NCBI RefSeq assembly: GCF_026391055.1
Contig: NZ_JAPLET010000019.1
Location: 248,001 to 312,000, forward strand
Source of the DNA: Spirosoma sp.
GTDB taxonomy: Bacteria; Bacteroidota; Bacteroidia; Cytophagales; Spirosomataceae
Reading direction: 5' to 3'
DNA length: 64,000 bases
Below the pieces are notes generated by a model, which worked only from the letters and a program-made list of their open reading frames with translations, searched no databases and was not told the origin of the DNA. The translations under genes were made by a program, and so were the position numbers. The first letter of the stretch is position 1. Every line of letters starts with the position of its first letter. Shown piece by piece: positions 26,945-35,772 of this stretch.

Positions 26945-29158
26945 CTAGTTGATATGCTGCCAGAACGCTTGTTGAAGGGCGCGATCACTGACGTAAGTTG
27001 GGCCGGTTCGTTCCGACGTCCCCGTTAGCGCGTACAGTTTTGTTTTAAGCTGCATTTTTTCGGCGGGATTGAGCGATTTTCCACCCGCTAATTTTTGTAG
27101 CGAAGTCAGCACCGACCAGTTTTGCAGCCCACTATTGACAACACCGTTAGCCAGCGCGTTGCCAAGTTGTTGCATCGTTTGTCGCTGTTGCGGGCTCAGA
27201 GTTGATAGATCGAGATACCCGATAGCCTGCGCTACCAGCAACTCAATTCGTTCTTTCGAATAAACCCGCTCCTGGTTAAAGCCCGTTGTCACGTTTTTGA
27301 ACTCGCCCGTTAATCGTGTTTCCTTTTCTTTCGTCTGGGGTGGGTCGAAACCGGTTTTCTTGACGTACGACCGGGCTTTCTGCTGCGATATTTTTAAATA
27401 CTCCAAGGCTTTCTGCTCAAACGGCAGGGCTTTTTCGGGTTCGTACATGCGCAAATGCAATTCCGACTGCCACATCTGCTCCAACGCCATTTTCAAGATC
27501 GAACGGGTCGATTCTTCGTGGAAGGTGTTGGTTTCGGCATTGTCGTGGGAGTGAACGTATTGCTCCATCAGGGCTGCCACCGGGTCTTTGTCATTATCGG
27601 GGCCAGATGGGCCGTGGTCGTGGTGCGGCTCCTCAACGTGGTGTGCTTCGCCATGCTCTTCGCCCGTGTCGTGGGCGTGAACGAATCCCTTGAGTGGATC
27701 GCCATCGTCATCGGTGGGTTCAATATGCCCGCCCCCGGCCGATGTCTCGAACTCTTCGCCCAGAAACTGGCCATAACGCAGCCGCAATACTTTCTGATCG
27801 AATCCGATCTCATTCGACTGGCTCTTAAATGCATGACTGACACTGCCTTTGGTAGTCAAGCGTTTCCGGCTGGCAATCAACTTTTCGGTGTCGATAATAA
27901 TCTGTCGCTGACTTCGGAAATACTCAGGCATAATGTTCACCGCCATCGTTGCCAACTCGCTTTCTTCCACTTGGGTCGTATCTTTATACACCAGAAAATA
28001 GGTGTCGGACTTGGTGAAGTTAGGTTCGGGTTGGCGGTTGTCGAAGGCTGCCCAGTAATAATACAACTCGTCGCCGGGGGCAAATTTTAGTTCGTTTAGA
28101 TCGAGCGTTTTAGTCAATCTGGCCTCTTTGAAATTGGCCTGACTCAGCGGAAACTTCACCTCCCGGAATTTGACATTCTCGCCCGATCCCCGTGCCACGG
28201 TAGCAACCAAGAATGTATTGGAAACCGAAAAATCATCTGAAATCCGGGCTCCTACCGTCAGTGTTTTTGGGTCTTTGATAGTATGAAACTGGTACAGTTC
28301 TTTCGAATCCGGCTCAATTTTAGGAGCTAGATCGGGTTTTGCTTCCAGCCGGTAAAAGTCGGATTGATACACAACGGAATCTTTTTTGCCTTCCGTTTGC
28401 CAATAGGCTTTAATGGCATACAGGCCGGAGTTGATCAGCCGATCCTGATGCGTATAGTTATCACCGGTTTGACGAAAGGGGATTTCCTGCCCGCGACCAT
28501 TTACTAGCCGAACAGAAAGCTGATTGGTATGACTGAATTGCACCTGCCACGAAAGAACCGCCCCCACAATGCTCGATGCATTCAAATTCGATGAGTTTGT
28601 CTCGGGAAGCCGGGTGTAAGCCGGGGGCTGAATGCGGAGGGCTGCCGATTCGAAGGAGGGAGCCTCGGCTTTTTTGTCGGGTGTAAATGTTGCCAGAAAA
28701 CCTTTGGCCACAGGGCGTCCTTCGACGTCCGTATTTTTTAATAAAGGATAACCGAAGTAAACGCCTAACGCTGCCAGTAAAATCAGTCCGTAAGCACCCG
28801 CTTTCGCCAGCACGACCATCGGGATACATACGTTTTGTATATGGGTGTTCAGCCGGTCGAGTTGAAGTTGTTCGGCTAAATTAAGCTCGGGCTTTGTCAA
28901 CAAGGGAAGGCTATATTCGACATCACCAACGGCCCGGTGGATAAGGCGGATGGCCTGAGGTTTCTTGTCCTGATACAGCTTGCTCAGGAAAACACCTATA
29001 CAAAAACCCGCCAGGGCAAATACCAGGGCTATAACCGATGGCCCCGTAAACGTGGCGGTCAGAAAATAAGCTGAAATAGCCAGCAACAGGCACCGAAGCA
29101 GAGCATTAGCATAGAGTTGGTACGTGACCGACGAGACAAGGCGTTTCAGTTCGTTCAT
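26945..29158 (-). CDS. Large DUF4175-like membrane protein with a His-rich segment
   Basis: 737 aa. Three hydrophobic segments at the N-terminus (CLLLAISAYFLTATF; VIALVFALAGFCIGVFL; AGAYGLILLAALGVYFGYPL), then a periplasmic region of beta domains (about 160-370) and a long helical part. Residues about 475-545 are very rich in His, Asp, Glu and Gly (EEHGEAHHVEEPHHDHG), a likely metal-binding linker. The C-terminal 190 residues are helical (MYEPEKALPFEQKALEYLKI). The best family match I recall is DUF4175. Its start overlaps the BatA-N gene by 4 bp (ATGA). Confidence 0.7.
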   Translation of the reverse strand: MNELKRLVSSVTYQLYANALLRCLLLAISAYFLTATFTGPSVIALVFALAGFCIGVFLSKLYQDKKPQAIRLIHRAVGDVEYSLPLLTKPELNLAEQLQLDRLNTHIQNVCIPMVVLAKAGAYGLILLAALGVYFGYPLLKNTDVEGRPVAKGFLATFTPDKKAEAPSFESAALRIQPPAYTRLPETNSSNLNASSIVGAVLSWQVQFSHTNQLSVRLVNGRGQEIPFRQTGDNYTHQDRLINSGLYAIKAYWQTEGKKDSVVYQSDFYRLEAKPDLAPKIEPDSKELYQFHTIKDPKTLTVGARISDDFSVSNTFLVATVARGSGENVKFREVKFPLSQANFKEARLTKTLDLNELKFAPGDELYYYWAAFDNRQPEPNFTKSDTYFLVYKDTTQVEESELATMAVNIMPEYFRSQRQIIIDTEKLIASRKRLTTKGSVSHAFKSQSNEIGFDQKVLRLRYGQFLGEEFETSAGGGHIEPTDDDGDPLKGFVHAHDTGEEHGEAHHVEEPHHDHGPSGPDNDKDPVAALMEQYVHSHDNAETNTFHEESTRSILKMALEQMWQSELHLRMYEPEKALPFEQKALEYLKISQQKARSYVKKTGFDPPQTKEKETRLTGEFKNVTTGFNQERVYSKERIELLVAQAIGYLDLSTLSPQQRQTMQQLGNALANGVVNSGLQNWSVLTSLQKLAGGKSLNPAEKMQLKTKLYALTGTSERTGPTYVSDRALQQAFWQHIN

Positions 29159-30348
29159 GCGTTTTTTGTTAAGGCGATCCAGCGTTCAACGGCTAACAAA
29201 CTAACGAATAACAAAAAAAGGCCATGCTGTATGCCTGCATGTTGTTCGGTTGTAGGTTTGTTCGTTGGAACAAATAGGAATTTTAAGTCACTGGCACTGA
29301 GGGAAGCGTTGGTCAAACTAAGCCCATAATGGTGCAGTAACTGCAACCCAAGCCATTCGGGCAACTGCCCCGTGGCGGCCCGGTCCGACGTTTGGGGTGT
29401 TAAGGACTCGTTTGTGAATGTTACGTTAGTCTGTCCATCAATTTGGGCCATGTCCGAAACGGTATAAAGTGTTTGAACGGATGGCTTTAACGGTTGTTTA
29501 TCGGTCAGTATCCAGTCGTAACTGCGATTGGGTGTCAGTTTTTCATCAATCGAGAAGTCAAATCCGTACACATCCGCCAGAGCGGCTACCGCGGCTTTAA
29601 CGGTTTGCTGCTCCTGCGCTTTTTGATAACGTAGCAAAACGGCTATCGGTCCCGAATGGGCGGGTGCCGACTTAAATTTTAACGTTGGGTCAAGGGTCGG
29701 AAGGCTTACCAGCTTTCCCGTTCGGTTGATGAACAGCTTACGCTCATTTTTAACCACCAGATACGGACGAGGCTGAGCCGATGAATCGACCACTGTATGC
29801 AAACTGAATTTGGCGGGTACCGAAATGGCGGGTACACCGGCCAATTTTTGATTATTGACCAGGTAAAGGTGGAGTTCGGTGTTTTTAGTATCCAGCCGGT
29901 TAATAGCGGTTTGCAATTGTAACGTGCTGAATCGGGTAAATGGCTGACCAGCGATCGGCTTGTCGTCCATCTCACTCAGACGCTCATCGGCCCAGATAAC
30001 TTTCTCCCCTTTCTTGCGGGCGTCGGTGAGTTCAAATTTGTAGTTGTCTGCAACGGCTTGGCTTGGCTGTACCAAATGTACTTTCTGAATGGCGGGTGGT
30101 TGTTGAAACCAGTTTAGTATGGGTTGCGCTAATAGAAAGGCTAGCAGGATCAGCAGCAGGCAACGAATAATTAGCAGGGGAACATTATCGAGCCGAAAGC
30201 CGCGGCTTTGTTGCTGTTGCTTCTTGATGAGCCACTGTGTAGCCGCCCAGGGCAGGGTTTTTCCTTGCTTCTGGTGCCAGAAGTGAATGGCCACCGGAAT
30301 CGCGACGGCTAATGCACCCCACAACAAAAACGGCTCAACAAACTGCAT
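29155..30348 (-). CDS. BatA N-terminal domain membrane protein
   Basis: 397 aa. Classic BatA/Bacteroides aerotolerance N-terminal domain: FVEPFLLWGALAVAIPVAIH, FWHQKQGKTLPWAATQWL and a second TM RCLLLILLAFLLAQPILNWF. The middle is periplasmic with no vWA MIDAS motif (no DxSxS), and a C-terminal TM (QHGLFLLFVSLLAVERWIAL) closes it. Forms one unit with MoxR and DUF58. In Bacteroides the Bat proteins affect oxygen tolerance; the role here is unknown. Confidence 0.83.
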   Translation of the reverse strand: MQFVEPFLLWGALAVAIPVAIHFWHQKQGKTLPWAATQWLIKKQQQQSRGFRLDNVPLLIIRCLLLILLAFLLAQPILNWFQQPPAIQKVHLVQPSQAVADNYKFELTDARKKGEKVIWADERLSEMDDKPIAGQPFTRFSTLQLQTAINRLDTKNTELHLYLVNNQKLAGVPAISVPAKFSLHTVVDSSAQPRPYLVVKNERKLFINRTGKLVSLPTLDPTLKFKSAPAHSGPIAVLLRYQKAQEQQTVKAAVAALADVYGFDFSIDEKLTPNRSYDWILTDKQPLKPSVQTLYTVSDMAQIDGQTNVTFTNESLTPQTSDRAATGQLPEWLGLQLLHHYGLSLTNASLSASDLKFLFVPTNKPTTEQHAGIQHGLFLLFVSLLAVERWIALTKNA

Positions 30349-30363
30349 AGGAAATGACTTGGC

Positions 30364-31215
30364 TTAACTGGTTAAAAACTGTTTTAACACCAGAGCGATT
30401 GGGTCGCTCAGGCGAACGCGGATGAGCCGGACGTGCGGAATGCGCAAACTTTCTTCCAACTTTGTCAGATATAATGTTGCCCGTTCGCGAACGGTTTCCC
30501 GAATGGCATCAGCCTGTAATTCGATTTCGCGGCCTGTCTCCAAATCCTGAAATCGGTAAAAACCGTTCATTGAAAAATTAACTTCTTCATCGCCCAGTAA
30601 TTGAAACAAAACGACTTCCCGACGAGGAGCCGCTACGCTCTGAATAAGTTGCACCCATTCATCGTCAATCTGCAAAAAGTCTGACGCGATGATGAGCACT
30701 TCGGCCTGTTTACGCCCGAATTCAGGAATAGACGGGCTTCGATTGTCCCAGGCACCCGTAGCCGAACTGCCTTCCAGCGTCGCTACGATTTTCTGAAATG
30801 CCTGTTTTCCTGCCGGCACCAATGCCTGAACCAAACCGTTTTGCAGCGAGAACAGGCTTAGCTGATCGCCCTGCCGATTACTCAAATAGGCCAGTGAGGC
30901 TAGTAGGATTTTGGCATATTGCAACCGGCTTACCTTCCCTTCAGCGTAATTCATCGACCCCGACAGATCGATAAGGAAACGAACCTGTTGATTGCTCTCT
31001 GTGGCCGATTCCCGAACGAGGTAGTGGCCCGATTTGGCGAACAGCTTCCAGTCAATGCGTTTCGGATCATCGCCGGGGGCGTAGTGCCGGAACTGCTCGA
31101 ACTCGGTCCCAATTCCCGACCGCCGACTGGTTTGAATACCCAGCAATAACTCGTCGCTCACCAGTTTACTGGCCAGTTGAAGGTTGTTGAGTTTGAGGAG
31201 TTCGGTGATGAGCAT
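30364..31215 (-). CDS. DUF58 domain protein (MoxR-associated)
   Basis: 283 aa. Signature YAPGDDPKRIDWKLFAKSG plus a vWA-like fold with FLIDLSGSMNY (MIDAS-type DxSxS) and VLIIASDFLQID. DUF58 proteins are regular partners of MoxR ATPases and probably act as metal-binding adaptors for complex assembly (family knowledge). Located 9 bp after the MoxR gene. Confidence 0.9.
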   Translation of the reverse strand: MLITELLKLNNLQLASKLVSDELLLGIQTSRRSGIGTEFEQFRHYAPGDDPKRIDWKLFAKSGHYLVRESATESNQQVRFLIDLSGSMNYAEGKVSRLQYAKILLASLAYLSNRQGDQLSLFSLQNGLVQALVPAGKQAFQKIVATLEGSSATGAWDNRSPSIPEFGRKQAEVLIIASDFLQIDDEWVQLIQSVAAPRREVVLFQLLGDEEVNFSMNGFYRFQDLETGREIELQADAIRETVRERATLYLTKLEESLRIPHVRLIRVRLSDPIALVLKQFLTS

Positions 31216-31224
31216 CAGAAAGGG

Positions 31225-32208
31225 TTATTTCACAGTCGACAGTAGTTCCTTTATTACCTGATCGGTGGTGATGCCTTCGGCTTCGGCGCGGAAGTTAAGG
31301 GCAATTCGGTGGCGTAAAATCGGGTAGGCCAGTGCCTGTATATCGTCGGGTATGACCGAGAATCGCTCGTTCAGTACGGCTCTCGCCTTGGCACACAAAA
31401 CCAAAGCCTGCCCGGCCCGTGGCCCTGCACCCCATTCGCCCCATTGCTTCACAAAGGATGATTTCGTTTCGGCAGGGCGCGACGCCCGCACGAGCCGGTT
31501 GATATAGTCGATCAACTCATCGCTGATGTGTACCTGACGGGTCAGCTTTTGTAGCTGGATGATGTCTTCGTCAGACAGGATCGTTTGCAGTTCCGGGCGG
31601 GCGGTGCCGGTTGTGCTTTTCAACACTTCCAGTTCTTCGCGCTCCGACGGATAGCTGAGCTTGATGTACAGCAGAAATCGGTCCAACTGAGCTTCGGGTA
31701 GGGGGTAGGTACCGGCCTGCTCGATGGGGTTCTGGGTGGCGATGATCAGGAACGGTTTGGGTAGCATATAATCATTGCCGCCGTATGTAACCTTATACTC
31801 TTGCATGGCTTCGAGCATGGCCGCCTGCGTTTTGGGAGGTGTCCGGTTAATTTCGTCGGCCAGCACAACATTGGCGAAGATCGGCCCCCGATTGAAAACG
31901 AACACCTTATGACCCGTCTCGTGATCATCTTCTAGAACCTCTGTACCCACAATGTCGCCGGGCATCAGGTCGGGCGTGAACTGAATTCGTTTGAAACGCA
32001 TCGCCAGCGCATCGGACATGGTTTTGACCATGAGGGTTTTGGCGAGGCCGGGAACCCCTTCGAGCAGACAGTGACCGCCCGCCATTAGCGAAATAAGCAC
32101 TTCGCTAATGGCTTCCTGCTGTCCGATAATAACTTTCCCGATTTCCTTTCGTAGCTGGGGCAGCTTGGCCACCAGGGCTTTGTAGTGAGTTAAGTCTGTT
32201 GAATCCAA
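31225..32208 (-). CDS. MoxR family AAA+ ATPase
   Basis: 327 aa. Walker A GVPGLAKT (51-58), Walker B VVLADEIN (114-121), sensor 1 IATQNPIEQAG, arginine-finger region PEAQLDRF, and GPRAGQALVLCAKARAVLN in the C-terminal lid. MoxR ATPases work as chaperones with vWA-domain partners, here probably DUF58 and the BatA-N protein. It starts from TTG at 32208; no ATG is near and the family N-terminus fits. A 127-bp gap with an inverted repeat separates it from the DUF4159 gene. Confidence 0.93.
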   Translation of the reverse strand: MDSTDLTHYKALVAKLPQLRKEIGKVIIGQQEAISEVLISLMAGGHCLLEGVPGLAKTLMVKTMSDALAMRFKRIQFTPDLMPGDIVGTEVLEDDHETGHKVFVFNRGPIFANVVLADEINRTPPKTQAAMLEAMQEYKVTYGGNDYMLPKPFLIIATQNPIEQAGTYPLPEAQLDRFLLYIKLSYPSEREELEVLKSTTGTARPELQTILSDEDIIQLQKLTRQVHISDELIDYINRLVRASRPAETKSSFVKQWGEWGAGPRAGQALVLCAKARAVLNERFSVIPDDIQALAYPILRHRIALNFRAEAEGITTDQVIKELLSTVK

Positions 32209-32236
32209 TGGTTTATCTTTCAGGTTGTATGAAGGA

Positions 32237-32331
32237 AATGTATAGTGAACAATGAATAATGGACATCACATATCGGCTGAAATTGCCTTAAGAGACTACC
32301 AGCACTATTTAGTCATTATCCATTGTACATT
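32237..32331. repeat. AATGTA...TACATT inverted repeat between the DUF4159 and moxR genes
   Basis: Arms of roughly 20-28 nt (32237-32264 and 32310-32331) share ACAATGrATAATG read in opposite directions and AATGTA/TACATT ends. The arm AACAATG AATAATG is made of 7-bp units, like the larger palindromes at 47.4 and 60.0 kb. Confidence 0.5.
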
Positions 32332-32335
32332 AATA

Positions 32336-32953
32336 CTAAGCGGTGAGCGCGTAGGTAATTATATTGACGCCGAATTTAGTGTTGTCTTCGGCTAGAAATC
32401 GTTTGTTTCGGAAATCGTAATCCCACTCGCAGCCGTAATCTTTATTGCTGTATAAGACACCGATCCGGCCGTTTACGGTGATGGCTTTCAGGTAGTCATG
32501 TACAAGGTCGTCGCCCCAGCCGTTCAGCTCAAAGGAAGTAGTTGGCGGACCTTCATCGAACTTGAAAAAACAGGTGTAAATGGGATGGGTATTTGGGATT
32601 TTCTGCAAGGCTTTCGGGCCGAATGTTCGGCCCATTTCCTGCTCAAAGGATTTAGCAAATAAACCGTCGACATCGTGGTTACAATCGTCAACAAACACGA
32701 AGCCGCCATTCTGTACGTATCGTTTGAAGTGGTCACGCTCCTGTGCTGAAAACTCGACCAGCTTGTGCCCACTCAGGTAGCAAAAAGGGCTTTTAAATAA
32801 GTCGGGACTACTCAACTGCACCACCTTTTCTTTCTGATCAATCGGGAGCGTTGTGTATTCAACCAGCGAATGCAACAGGTTCGACGGCATCCGTTGGTCG
32901 GTGTCCCAATCGCCGGACGTGTACTGAATACGGGTAAAGAAAAAAGGTTTCAA
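32336..32953 (-). CDS. DUF4159 family protein (cytoplasmic form)
   Basis: 205 aa. DUF4159 has a GATase-like fold: FTRIQYTSGDWDTDQRMPSN, FCYLSGHKLVEFSAQERDHF, NGGFVFVDDCNHDVDGLFAK, HPIYTCFFKF, and GVNIITYAL at the end. There is no signal peptide, so cytoplasmic. Start TTG at 32953. First gene of the MoxR cluster; DUF4159 occurs with MoxR/DUF58 in other phyla too. A second, exported DUF4159 protein is encoded at 56.1 kb. Biochemical role unknown. Confidence 0.82.
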   Translation of the reverse strand: MKPFFFTRIQYTSGDWDTDQRMPSNLLHSLVEYTTLPIDQKEKVVQLSSPDLFKSPFCYLSGHKLVEFSAQERDHFKRYVQNGGFVFVDDCNHDVDGLFAKSFEQEMGRTFGPKALQKIPNTHPIYTCFFKFDEGPPTTSFELNGWGDDLVHDYLKAITVNGRIGVLYSNKDYGCEWDYDFRNKRFLAEDNTKFGVNIITYALTA

Positions 32954-33100
32954 AGGCTTTTGTTGAGAAAGTATTTAAGTCAGCGTAATTGTCATTCGCC
33001 ACTTGGCTGGCCAACGATATTACTATTAGTGGTTATTATTACATTCCTTTTAGTGAATGAGCCAAAAACACGAATAACCAGCTGTAAAAAAGGCTTTCTT

Positions 33101-33126
33101 AGCTTAAAAATAGCTGTTTTTAAGCT
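33101..33126 (-). terminator. Terminator of the GNAT gene
   Basis: Perfect 10-bp hairpin, AGCTTAAAAA (33101-33110) and complement (33117-33126) with a 6-nt loop, just after the GNAT stop codon on the minus strand. Confidence 0.6.
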
Positions 33127-33132
33127 TCATGC

Positions 33133-33642
33133 CTACATTTTCATTGGCTTTTCCATCACATAATCATCCATTATAAAGCCGTTGCCAATGTCGATCGTTT
33201 CATTGTCAACGATGAAAAAATCCATCCGTTCATAAAACTGAACGGCCTTGTTATACTTGTTTACATTTAATGAGAGAGTGTCGTTACCATGAGCTGAAGA
33301 TAGCTCAGCCACCTCGTTAATAAGCAGTTTTCCTACGCCTTTGCCCTGACTGGCGGGAAGCAGATAAATCTTGTGAATCTTGGTTTTGGACAGCCCTTTA
33401 TAATCGAACTCGTAGGACGTAAATCCAAGGTAGGTCTTACTCTCACTTTCCTGAGCCAGCAGAAAAACGTGGTTCTGCTCATTCACCTGACGATTAAGAG
33501 CGTCCATACTGTACATCATATCGAGCATATAACCGATTTGGTCAGCAGAAAGAATCTCGCCGAAGGTTGACGGCCAAGTCTGGTAAGCAATGGCGCGAAT
33601 GATGGGTAAGTCGTGTTCGGTGGCTGGGGTAATGGTAATCAT
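33133..33642 (-). CDS. GNAT family N-acetyltransferase
   Basis: 169 aa, single GNAT domain. ITPATEHDLPIIRAIAYQTW at the N-terminus; acetyl-CoA pyrophosphate loop LPASQGKGVGKLLINEV (QGKGVGK); LSLNVNKYNKAVQFYERMDF at the C-terminus. The substrate cannot be predicted. The preceding Uma2 remnant ends 18 bp upstream of its start. Confidence 0.92.
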   Translation of the reverse strand: MITITPATEHDLPIIRAIAYQTWPSTFGEILSADQIGYMLDMMYSMDALNRQVNEQNHVFLLAQESESKTYLGFTSYEFDYKGLSKTKIHKIYLLPASQGKGVGKLLINEVAELSSAHGNDTLSLNVNKYNKAVQFYERMDFFIVDNETIDIGNGFIMDDYVMEKPMKM

Positions 33643-33660
33643 GTAGTCAGTAGTGCGTTA

Positions 33661-34139
33661 TTAAGCAGGTCGGCTCATTAGGGCGCGTGGTGTTTCCAGA
33701 TTAGTCTGCTTATCGAAAATGGCTTTCACCGGAATGGAGAAGCCGGGTATAGTCAAGGCAGTTAGGGTATCATCTATATAAGCAACCGCGACAGAGGCAA
33801 AGGCCATCGTTGCTTTGTCCAACTGATACTGTTCTGCCGATTTTCGAACCGGGTCAACCCAATAAGGGCTTTCTCAGAATCAACAGCTCCTAAATTATTA
33901 AGGTGAACATGGACGCGCAGCAAGGTCATTAAGTTGGCTGTAGCATCCAGGTGCCGTCGTTTTACGGGCGAGTGCATGATAACTTCACCATTAATGAATT
34001 CGGCTTTAATATCGTCGCGCAGCCATTCCCGAAACGCCCGGCGACGTTGAGCTTCATCGGCCAGAATAGCTTGCGCCTGTTCAATGACTGATTTGGCATC
34101 GGGAGTCTCTACTAATTCGGCAACGCGGGTATCCAGCAT
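33661..34139 (-). pseudogene. Uma2-family nuclease-like gene with an internal deletion
   Basis: The N-terminal half (from ATG 34139) reads as Uma2/DUF820: FREWLRDDIKAEFINGEV, SPVKRRHLDATANLMTLL, GAVDSEKALI. At about 33870 the frame switches, and from there another frame continues the family C-terminus: YWVDPVRKSAEQYQLDKATM, then LTIPGFSIPVKAIFD, to a stop at 33661. The middle of the domain, with most of the PD-(D/E)xK catalytic residues (roughly 70 codons compared with the family as I know it), is missing. The original frame ends at 33774 after a meaningless tail. So this is an internal deletion plus frameshift, and very likely a dead gene. Confidence 0.85.
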
Positions 34140-34198
34140 AATTCGTTCGTTTTATGATGAAGTTACGAAAAAATAGGTTGTTTAAAGATCTAGTGCCG

Positions 34199-34280
34199 AC
34201 CGTCGATGCGTTGAACCGTTCCGGTCGGGCGAGGACCATAAGACATACACCCGACCGGAACGGTTCGACGCATCGACGGT
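34199..34280. repeat. 31-bp inverted repeat (long hairpin)
   Basis: Arms 34199-34229 and 34250-34280 are complementary over 31 bp with one mismatch (starts ACCGTCGATGCG, ends CCGGTCGGG), around a 20-nt loop. GC-rich. It lies between the Uma2 remnant start and the TldE stop codon. It may act as a terminator for the tld genes on the minus strand, or be a dispersed element; no second copy is in the window. Confidence 0.75.
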
Positions 34281-34322
34281 AATTACTACATCTTCACCAT
34301 GAACTACCTTTTAAACGATGGC

Positions 34323-35660
34323 TTACACTGCATCCGATAAACTTGTGAAGGTGAACTCCCGGATTTTCATGGGCGGAATGAGATAGTTCTGATCTGACTC
34401 AGTACTGACTACCCGTTCGGGTTTGCCCAATGATTCCAGATTGTTCAGCATGATTACCGGGCTTTCGTTGAACCGGAAGTTTTTGACCGGATGCTTAATC
34501 TTGCCGTTTTCGATGTAAAAAGTCCCGTCGCGGGTGAGGCCCGTGAGTAAAATGGTTTGTGGGTCTACTTCGCGAATGTACCAGAGCTTGGTTACCAGAA
34601 TGCCCCGCTGGGTGCTTTTGATCATGTCTTCCAGCGAAGCCGAACCGCCTGCCATAATCATGTTGTTAGGATAGGGAAGTGGCTTTTTACCTTGCTTTTG
34701 TGCCCAATAACGCGAATAAGCCAAGTTTTTGACAACCCCCTTTTCAATCCACATCGTTTTTGCCTGAGCCTGCCCATCGCCCGACCACGGTGATGCCGGT
34801 AATTCTGGATGCGTCGGGTCGGAGTAGATCGTAACGCGTTCGTCAACGATTTTATCGCCCAGACGCGATTTGCCGCCTGCTTTGCTGAAATACGACCGGC
34901 CTTCATCGGCTGATCGGGCATCCATGTTATAAAAGATGTTCTCCAGCAGAACGACAGCTGCCGTCGGTTCCAGAATGACAGTGTATTTACCCGGCTCAAT
35001 AGCCCGCGCTTCGGCCGATCCTTTGGCTTTCTGAATGGCAATACGGGTGGCTGCTGCGGTATCTAGCTTGTTGAAATCGCTGTAGCCACGGGCTACATAA
35101 CCTGATCCTTTACCGTCGTTAGTACGGACCGTCAGGGAGAAGTTGACGTTGGTGCTGGGGTAATAAGCAAAGAGCCCTTTGGAGTTCATCATGGCCGAAT
35201 AGCCGTAATTATCCTGCAGGAAGCCAGCAGCCGCCAGCTTTTCGGCGCGAGACAGTTCAAGGCTTTTAGCCACTACCTCGGCTCGGGTGTCGGGGGTAAC
35301 TTTAGCTGTTGAATCGAAAAAGCCGTTCGACTTTATGTATTGCTGAGGACCCAGAACACCCATATACTCGGGGTTTTCGGGTGCCAGTTTAGCCAGCTCT
35401 TCCGCTCGACGCACGACTTTTTCCAGTGACGCATCATCGAACTCATCAATAGTGGCTACACCGACTTTCTTGCCAAAAGCCGATTGAACCTGTAAGTTCT
35501 GATTGATGAGCGAGCCACTGGTCGACACTTCATTTCGGGCATAGCGCAGATTCCCCCGCTCTTCACCAATCAGGTTTACCTCGCATTCGTCAGCTTTCGA
35601 GTAGCTGAGAACTTTCGTGAGCAGTGCTTTCGCTTCTGCTTCAGTAAGTATGATAGCCAT
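34323..35660 (-). CDS. TldE/PmbA family protein (pair 1)
   Basis: 445 aa from ATG 35660 (MAIILTEAEAKALL); the frame is open to 35687 only because of repeat DNA. PmbA/TldE fold: NLRYARNEVSTSGSLINQNL, FDDASLEKVVRRAEELAKLA, PGKYTVILEPTAAVVLLENI, MDARSADEGRSYF, DPQTILLTGLTRDGTFYIEN, NFRFNESPVIMLNNLESLG. It lacks HExxxH, as expected for the non-catalytic subunit of the TldD/TldE metalloprotease. No signal peptide. Paralogue of the gene at 37876-39225. Confidence 0.9.
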   Translation of the reverse strand: MAIILTEAEAKALLTKVLSYSKADECEVNLIGEERGNLRYARNEVSTSGSLINQNLQVQSAFGKKVGVATIDEFDDASLEKVVRRAEELAKLAPENPEYMGVLGPQQYIKSNGFFDSTAKVTPDTRAEVVAKSLELSRAEKLAAAGFLQDNYGYSAMMNSKGLFAYYPSTNVNFSLTVRTNDGKGSGYVARGYSDFNKLDTAAATRIAIQKAKGSAEARAIEPGKYTVILEPTAAVVLLENIFYNMDARSADEGRSYFSKAGGKSRLGDKIVDERVTIYSDPTHPELPASPWSGDGQAQAKTMWIEKGVVKNLAYSRYWAQKQGKKPLPYPNNMIMAGGSASLEDMIKSTQRGILVTKLWYIREVDPQTILLTGLTRDGTFYIENGKIKHPVKNFRFNESPVIMLNNLESLGKPERVVSTESDQNYLIPPMKIREFTFTSLSDAV

Positions 35661-35671
35661 ATGTTTTGGGC

Positions 35672-35762
35672 CACAGAGATGCACCAAGACGCACAGAGTT
35701 ACACAGAGATTTTCTTGAAAAGATTCTTTGTGTAATTTCGTGTCACTTGGTGTATCTCTGTG
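35672..35762. repeat. Solo CACAGAG palindrome (empty version of the GxxExxY unit)
   Basis: Left end CACAGAGATGCACCAAG (35672-35688) and right end CTTGGTGTATCTCTGTG (35746-35762) are inverted copies with one mismatch; CACAGAG recurs inside at 35692 and 35702. The whole 91 bp can fold on itself. The left end is identical to the right-end repeat of the 37430-37867 unit. It sits in the gap between TldD1 and TldE1. Confidence 0.75.
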
Positions 35763-35772
35763 TCATAACGTT

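Noticed and set aside
27455-28090. 211-codon plus-strand ORF opposite the DUF4175-like gene
   Set aside because: Lies fully inside the 737-aa minus-strand gene, has no family features, and its composition reflects the antisense of that gene.
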